From Bacillota bacterium (lineage in GTDB: Bacteria > Bacillota > Clostridia > Tissierellales > Sedimentibacteraceae): 64,000 nucleotides of DNA. The notes beneath the pieces were generated by a model. The model worked only from the letters and a program-made list of their open reading frames with translations. It ran no database searches and was not told the DNA's origin. The DNA is taken from the NCBI GenBank assembly GCA_023453025.1, contig JAEXUD010000022.1, forward strand, positions 61,490 to 125,489, read 5' to 3'. How positions within the stretch are numbered: the first letter of the stretch is position 1; each line of letters opens with the position of its first letter. Positions 60,406 through 64,000 of this stretch are shown piece by piece. A program made the position numbers and the translations under genes.

Positions 60406-61812
60406 TTATGTTGTTGAAGTCTCCAACTTTTTCAGCGGAATTCCAAGGAAGAATACAATAGCGGCAGAAATAGCTGAAATTGTCAAAACCACCGTAAAGC
60501 CTTTCTCCGGACCGCCCATCATTGCCATAACAGCAGTGTATATGGCAATACTTGTCGATCCGCCAAAATTTTGTCCGAGCTGGATGATGGAATTACCTTG
60601 TTGCCGAATCTCAGGGCTAAGTTGAATCTGAGGAGCAACAGCAAATGCCACACCGCCTGCAGAGCTGTAAAAACCTGATATGAACATAAGACCATAAACA
60701 AGCCAAATTGGAGTATCTGATGATAGCAAAAATATGCAAGCTATTACAACAATGCATCTAAGTGCTCCACTTCCCCACATTACCACGCTTCGTGCATTTC
60801 CTGCCCTACCGATTATCTGTCCGTATATAGGTCCCATGAATAGTCCGGCAACTGCATATATTGCCATGGCTATTCCTGTTACAGAAGCTACCTGTTTCAT
60901 AATATATAAAATATACACCGGCATAAATATTGTAATTGCCATTGCTGAACAAGTTGTAAAAAAAACTGCACTCATAAGGCAAAGTGTATTTGTATCCTTA
61001 AGCACAGGAGCAGGAATAAATGCGTCATTTCCTTTTCTCTTTATAATTCTGATAAGACAAATCAAGGCAGCTATTGCAGTAATTAATAAGATAATGTTCA
61101 GGGTACTTCCGAACGGCGCATATTCACCTAACGATAGGAAGAGAATCAGTGCAGTTAAAAACACCATAACTGCTATTCCGCCGGCCGAATCAAATTTAGA
61201 TGTAGTTGTGGCCATTGACTTGCCTTCTTCCTTGGTAATCTTCGCCCCGAAAAACATGAATATAGCTGCCAGCAAGAAAAGCGGGAAGATAACAAAATTT
61301 ACGGCACGCCAACTAATTTGTTCGATAAGAAAGCCTGTTAGGAGCGGACCTGCCAACAACCCTATGCTCTGCATTGTTCCGACGGCTCCAAGATATATTC
61401 CCGCTTGTTTCTGATCATACATTTCCCTAATCATGGAGTATCCAAGCACATAGATTGACGGACTGTACATACATAGTAATAATGAAGTAATAACAATAAC
61501 CCACATATTTTGTGCAATTCCACGAAGGAAAATACTCAAGGCAGCGAGTAAAAATCCAGCTACAAAAAGCGGACGTCTAATAGAGGGATTCCTTGCTGAA
61601 ATATAACCGAACAAGGGCATCAGTGGGATTCCAATTACACTCGGCAGCGTCAGAGCCATGGTGTAAATATTTGCACCTCCGATTTCTGCTGCTGCAACAG
61701 GCAGCATAGTTGAGCCACCTGAAGACAGCATGATAGAGGTTGCTACGGCAATATATACTGCCATAACCGACATTAATTTCTTTTTAGGCGGATTTGCTTG
61801 GAATGGATTCAT
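60406..61812 (-). CDS. MFS transporter
   Basis: This 468-residue protein has about 12-14 membrane segments. Early segments are MSVMAVYIAVATSIMLSSGG and LPSVIGIPLMPLFGYISARNPSIRRP, the latter with the loop 2-3 basic cluster. Later LLAGPLLTGFLIEQISWRAVNF resembles the motif C of DHA-type exporters. Substrate and direction are unknown. Being in the regulon, it may import the catabolic substrate or export a product. AAAAGGAGAG precedes the ATG, and its promoter shares the dyad at 61983. Confidence 0.9.
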   Translation of the reverse strand: MNPFQANPPKKKLMSVMAVYIAVATSIMLSSGGSTMLPVAAAEIGGANIYTMALTLPSVIGIPLMPLFGYISARNPSIRRPLFVAGFLLAALSIFLRGIAQNMWVIVITSLLLCMYSPSIYVLGYSMIREMYDQKQAGIYLGAVGTMQSIGLLAGPLLTGFLIEQISWRAVNFVIFPLFLLAAIFMFFGAKITKEEGKSMATTTSKFDSAGGIAVMVFLTALILFLSLGEYAPFGSTLNIILLITAIAALICLIRIIKRKGNDAFIPAPVLKDTNTLCLMSAVFFTTCSAMAITIFMPVYILYIMKQVASVTGIAMAIYAVAGLFMGPIYGQIIGRAGNARSVVMWGSGALRCIVVIACIFLLSSDTPIWLVYGLMFISGFYSSAGGVAFAVAPQIQLSPEIRQQGNSIIQLGQNFGGSTSIAIYTAVMAMMGGPEKGFTVVLTISAISAAIVFFLGIPLKKLETSTT

Positions 61813-61957
61813 AATTACTCTCCTTTTCTAATTTTTTTACACTTATGTTATTAATACACATAGAGTCCTAAATTGTTTAAAACAAGATTTCATGCATTAT
61901 AAACGTATTATAATTAAGCAAAACAGTAAAATATTGTTGATGATCGATTTAACACAA

Positions 61958-62031
61958 TTATAAAAACAATTTTTTTTATTGAAAATACTCTAAATTAAGT
62001 ATTTAATATGCTAGATATTAAATGATATACT
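61958..62031. promoter_or_regulatory. divergent promoters around the regulon dyad (MFS and VOC)
   Basis: AAATACT-CTAAATTA-AGTATTT (61983-62004) has perfect arms. Rightwards TATACT starts at 62026, again 32.5 bases from the centre. Leftwards TATAAT (61963-61958) starts 30.5 bases away. The core differs from the site at 59657 by one base. Confidence 0.7.
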
Positions 62032-62115
62032 TTTTAATACAAAATAACTTCAAAAACATTTTTAAACGAAGCATCAGTAAAAAAATATACATAAATTAAA
62101 AGGAGGAAAAAAATA

Positions 62116-62592
62116 ATGCAATATCCAATCATATTCAATCATGTAGGTCTATCCGTATCAAATATCGAAAAAGCAATTGAATTCTACAAAGAAGTATTTG
62201 GCTGGAATCATTTGGCCGGTCCATGGCCTATCAAGCGCGAACCGCCAAAAACCGACTTTACTGACAGCATCTACGGTACCGACTGGACTTTCTTCAAATT
62301 AGCACATATGTCCGCAGGTAACGGTATTGGCGTTGAATTGCTGGAATTCGAGGGCAATTATCCACCTAAAAGCAAATTAGAAAAAAAGAGATTAGGCATA
62401 TTCCATTTTGGCGTAACAGTACCTGATCTCAAAGAGTTTGTCGCAAATGTTGAAGCTCACGGAGGAAAGCGCCATTCTGACTACAGCGCGAGAGAAGTAA
62501 ACGGAAAAACACGCGAAATTGTATTTGTTGAAGACCCCTTTGGAAATATTATTGAAGTCTACAACTACAGCTACGAGATTATGAGTACTTAA
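62116..62592 (+). CDS. VOC-superfamily (glyoxalase/dioxygenase fold) protein
   Basis: This 158-residue protein has paired beta-alpha modules with metal ligands visible: His in FNHVGLSVSN, Glu in GVELLEFEG, His in IFHFGVTVPD, and Glu in GNIIEVYNY. Such a complete H-E-H-E set suggests a working metalloenzyme (lyase, isomerase or epimerase in an anaerobe, since a dioxygenase role is unlikely without oxygen). It is controlled by the shared dyad, so it is a probable enzyme of the same pathway as the SDR and dehydrogenase. AGGAGG precedes the ATG. Confidence 0.9.
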   Translation: MQYPIIFNHVGLSVSNIEKAIEFYKEVFGWNHLAGPWPIKREPPKTDFTDSIYGTDWTFFKLAHMSAGNGIGVELLEFEGNYPPKSKLEKKRLGIFHFGVTVPDLKEFVANVEAHGGKRHSDYSAREVNGKTREIVFVEDPFGNIIEVYNYSYEIMST

Positions 62593-62794
62593 CTAAAATG
62601 CAATTATTAGAGGGAGAATGCCGCTATGAAATAAACGCAACAAATATTCTCGTCAGTATTCTCCTTTGAAAAATATTTTTATGTATTTCTCGTTGCATAT
62701 GCAAGATATACACGATATAATTACATTATAAGTAAAGTGTTAGAATATCGTGTTGTAAATAAGTTTGCGCATAAGTAATAAGGAGGATTTTCAA

Positions 62795-63601
62795 ATGGAT
62801 GCCAAAGATATGCTATGGACTGATATTCATGAATTTTTGCTTGAATGTGGAAATATACGAAATCCAAAAGAATTTAGCGTGCAAATTGTAAAAAAAATTT
62901 TTTCATTAATTCCTTATAATCAAGCCCGAATATATTACATAAATGACAATTATACGGTATATGATGAAAATTTGTTTGGTGTTGAAAAAAAATGGACCCA
63001 TCTCTATCACGAATATTATTCAAAAATAGAAAACGGTCGTTACTCTATATTCTCCAATGTAATGAATAATGGTCATATCATTGTTCCAAAGATAGAGTAC
63101 TGCGTTCACGATTGGACATCTTATAAAAATGATGAATTTATAATTGATTATATTAAACCTCAAGGACTTCGGTATTCTACAGGTTTTGGGCTTCAAGACA
63201 TTTACAACTCTATGAAAATCCTCTGCATTTTAGATCGAACCAATTACGGTAGATTCACTGATAAAGAACTTGCTATTTTAAACATGGTTCGTTGTCATCT
63301 GAATAATCTTCATAAAAATTTTTATGTCAATTTATCTGATTATGATACTCCTAATGTAGATAACATCGACATATTTCAACAGGTCTTAACATCCAGGGAA
63401 ACTGAAATTGTGAGATTTCTTAAAAAGGGGGTTACTCCGGCTAACATCAGCCAAAAATTGTGTATCTCTTTAACAACAGTGTACAAGCATATTGCACATA
63501 TCTATAAAAAGCTGAATGTATCCAGCCGTCAGGAATTACTCGTGAAAATAATGAACAATCAGTCATATACAGATAAGGAAAACGATATTTGCTGTATGTG
63601 A
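62795..63601 (+). CDS. LuxR-type HTH transcriptional regulator
   Basis: This protein has 268 residues. The N-terminal 190 form a GAF-like sensor without a recognised ligand (IPYNQARIYYIND). The C-terminal LuxR HTH reads TSRETEIVRFLKKGV, ANISQKLCISLTTVYKHIAHIYKKLNV. A longer frame starts 30 bases upstream, but AAGGAGG fixes the ATG at 62795. LuxR-type regulators bind ~20-bp dyads centred near -42 and activate. The AAATACT dyads in front of the neighbouring genes fit this well, so it is the likely activator of the regulon. The inducer is unknown. Confidence 0.92.
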   Translation: MDAKDMLWTDIHEFLLECGNIRNPKEFSVQIVKKIFSLIPYNQARIYYINDNYTVYDENLFGVEKKWTHLYHEYYSKIENGRYSIFSNVMNNGHIIVPKIEYCVHDWTSYKNDEFIIDYIKPQGLRYSTGFGLQDIYNSMKILCILDRTNYGRFTDKELAILNMVRCHLNNLHKNFYVNLSDYDTPNVDNIDIFQQVLTSRETEIVRFLKKGVTPANISQKLCISLTTVYKHIAHIYKKLNVSSRQELLVKIMNNQSYTDKENDICCM

Positions 63602-64000
63602 TTTTCTAAGCCTACTTCAGGGGATTTCTTTCCTTATAATGCACCTATAAATATATGATCTTAAGATAAAAACTTATGATTTTTCGAGTGTACTGGGGGG
63701 GCTTATCCACCATTTTATTTAGAATAATTTATTGGTAATCCGGTATTTCCATAGTTTCTCCGTTTCTAAGGTAAAATATCGATTTTGTTTTTTTGTTTAT
63801 AAATACATTTGATATTTTCGTTCAGGATCAGGCAGGACATTTTTGCGTTTTTTGCGGCATAGACACCGTAGGAAAGTATTGGTTAATGCGGTGTTGCATT
63901 TGTATACATTTGATACGTATATATTTACATTTGGAAAATGTGATTATTTCAACGGAATTTTATATTGACACGAAACGAAGATGCAGTTCGTGAAGTAAAA
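63602..64000. other. 399 bases at the right edge without recognisable gene
   Basis: No frame with a ribosome site and plausible protein sequence was found. The longest open stretch (63793-63993) is compositionally unlike a protein. A run of seven G lies near 63694. A gene may begin beyond the window. Confidence 0.4.

Noticed and set aside
63793..63993. 66-codon plus-strand frame at the right edge
   Set aside because: It has no ribosome site, and its Cys/His/Phe-rich composition is unlike a protein of this genome.
1..64000. tRNA, rRNA, CRISPR array, prophage or full insertion sequence
   Set aside because: None was found on reading both strands. The repeats present are short non-coding elements only.

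Overview
The window is AT-rich DNA from an anaerobic, spore-forming, low-GC Gram-positive bacterium (Bacillota, Clostridia or Tissierellia grade; the gene mix recalls Sedimentibacter-like organisms, but this is inference). The reasons are the ytrH/ytrI sporulation pair, a class III fructose-bisphosphatase, a YIEGIA pair, CPC_1213- and LDCC-type small proteins, ferredoxin-fused reductases, molybdenum hydroxylases and strong AGGAGG ribosome sites. No rRNA, tRNA, CRISPR array or phage was seen. Most genes look chromosomal. Mobility is limited to small non-coding repeats and one toxin-antitoxin module.

Left part (1-22 kb, mostly minus strand). This part starts with a CoA-transferase and a DASS carboxylate transporter behind a sigma-54-type promoter. 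A two-gene DNA-repair operon (radical SAM plus DUF4130) follows, with a LexA-like box on its -35. Next come a secreted CAP protein followed by a structured, possibly non-coding transcript, and a Phd/ParE-type toxin-antitoxin module set between two nearly identical terminators. A two-component system faces a DUF2680 secreted protein across a dyad. Housekeeping and stress genes follow: Crp/Fnr regulator, GNAT, lipase-like hydrolase, ytrHI, fbp, a cysteine-rich metal-binding cluster, NusG-II protein, EamA transporter, FluC, AraC/GyrI regulator and ferredoxin.

Centre (22-33 kb). A BCCT betaine-type transporter, an aromatic amino acid lyase lacking the Ala-Ser-Gly MIO triad (ergothionase-like), a three-subunit molybdenum hydroxylase and a 962-residue AfsR/SARP-type regulator form a probable trimethyl-betaine (ergothioneine?) degradation locus. 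Identical pairs of TTTGACT heptamers with an 11-bp pitch lie 9 bp before the -10 of both of its transcription units, as expected for SARP-type control.

33-52 kb. This stretch holds orphan genes, a candidate small RNA, a rhodanese lipoprotein, and then a sigma-54 activator with its own likely enhancer and a -24/-12 promoter driving a peptide-use operon: degenerate M24 protein, 1089-residue M14 protein, DUF969/DUF979 membrane pair, M29-like aminopeptidase and pyroglutamyl-peptidase. After it comes a YIEGIA pair closely followed by a second molybdenum hydroxylase.

Right part (52-64 kb). A one-carbon/oxidoreductase regulon contains an SDR, a zinc dehydrogenase, a THF riboswitch, folT, fhs, folD, an FNT formate channel, a PanB-like enzyme that has lost PanB metal ligands, 5-formyl-THF cyclo-ligase, an MFS transporter, a VOC protein and a LuxR-type regulator. 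A shared dyad AAATACT-N8-AGTATTT (degenerate in one copy) stands 32.5 bp before the -10 of three promoters, tying these genes into one regulon. The likely logic is that a one-carbon unit removed from an unknown substrate enters methylene-THF and leaves as formate with ATP gain, or the same route run in reverse.

Three copies and one remnant of a ~150-bp non-coding element sit at palindromes or terminators just 3' of minus-strand genes. Two copies are flanked by 18-19 bp direct repeats of the palindrome itself.
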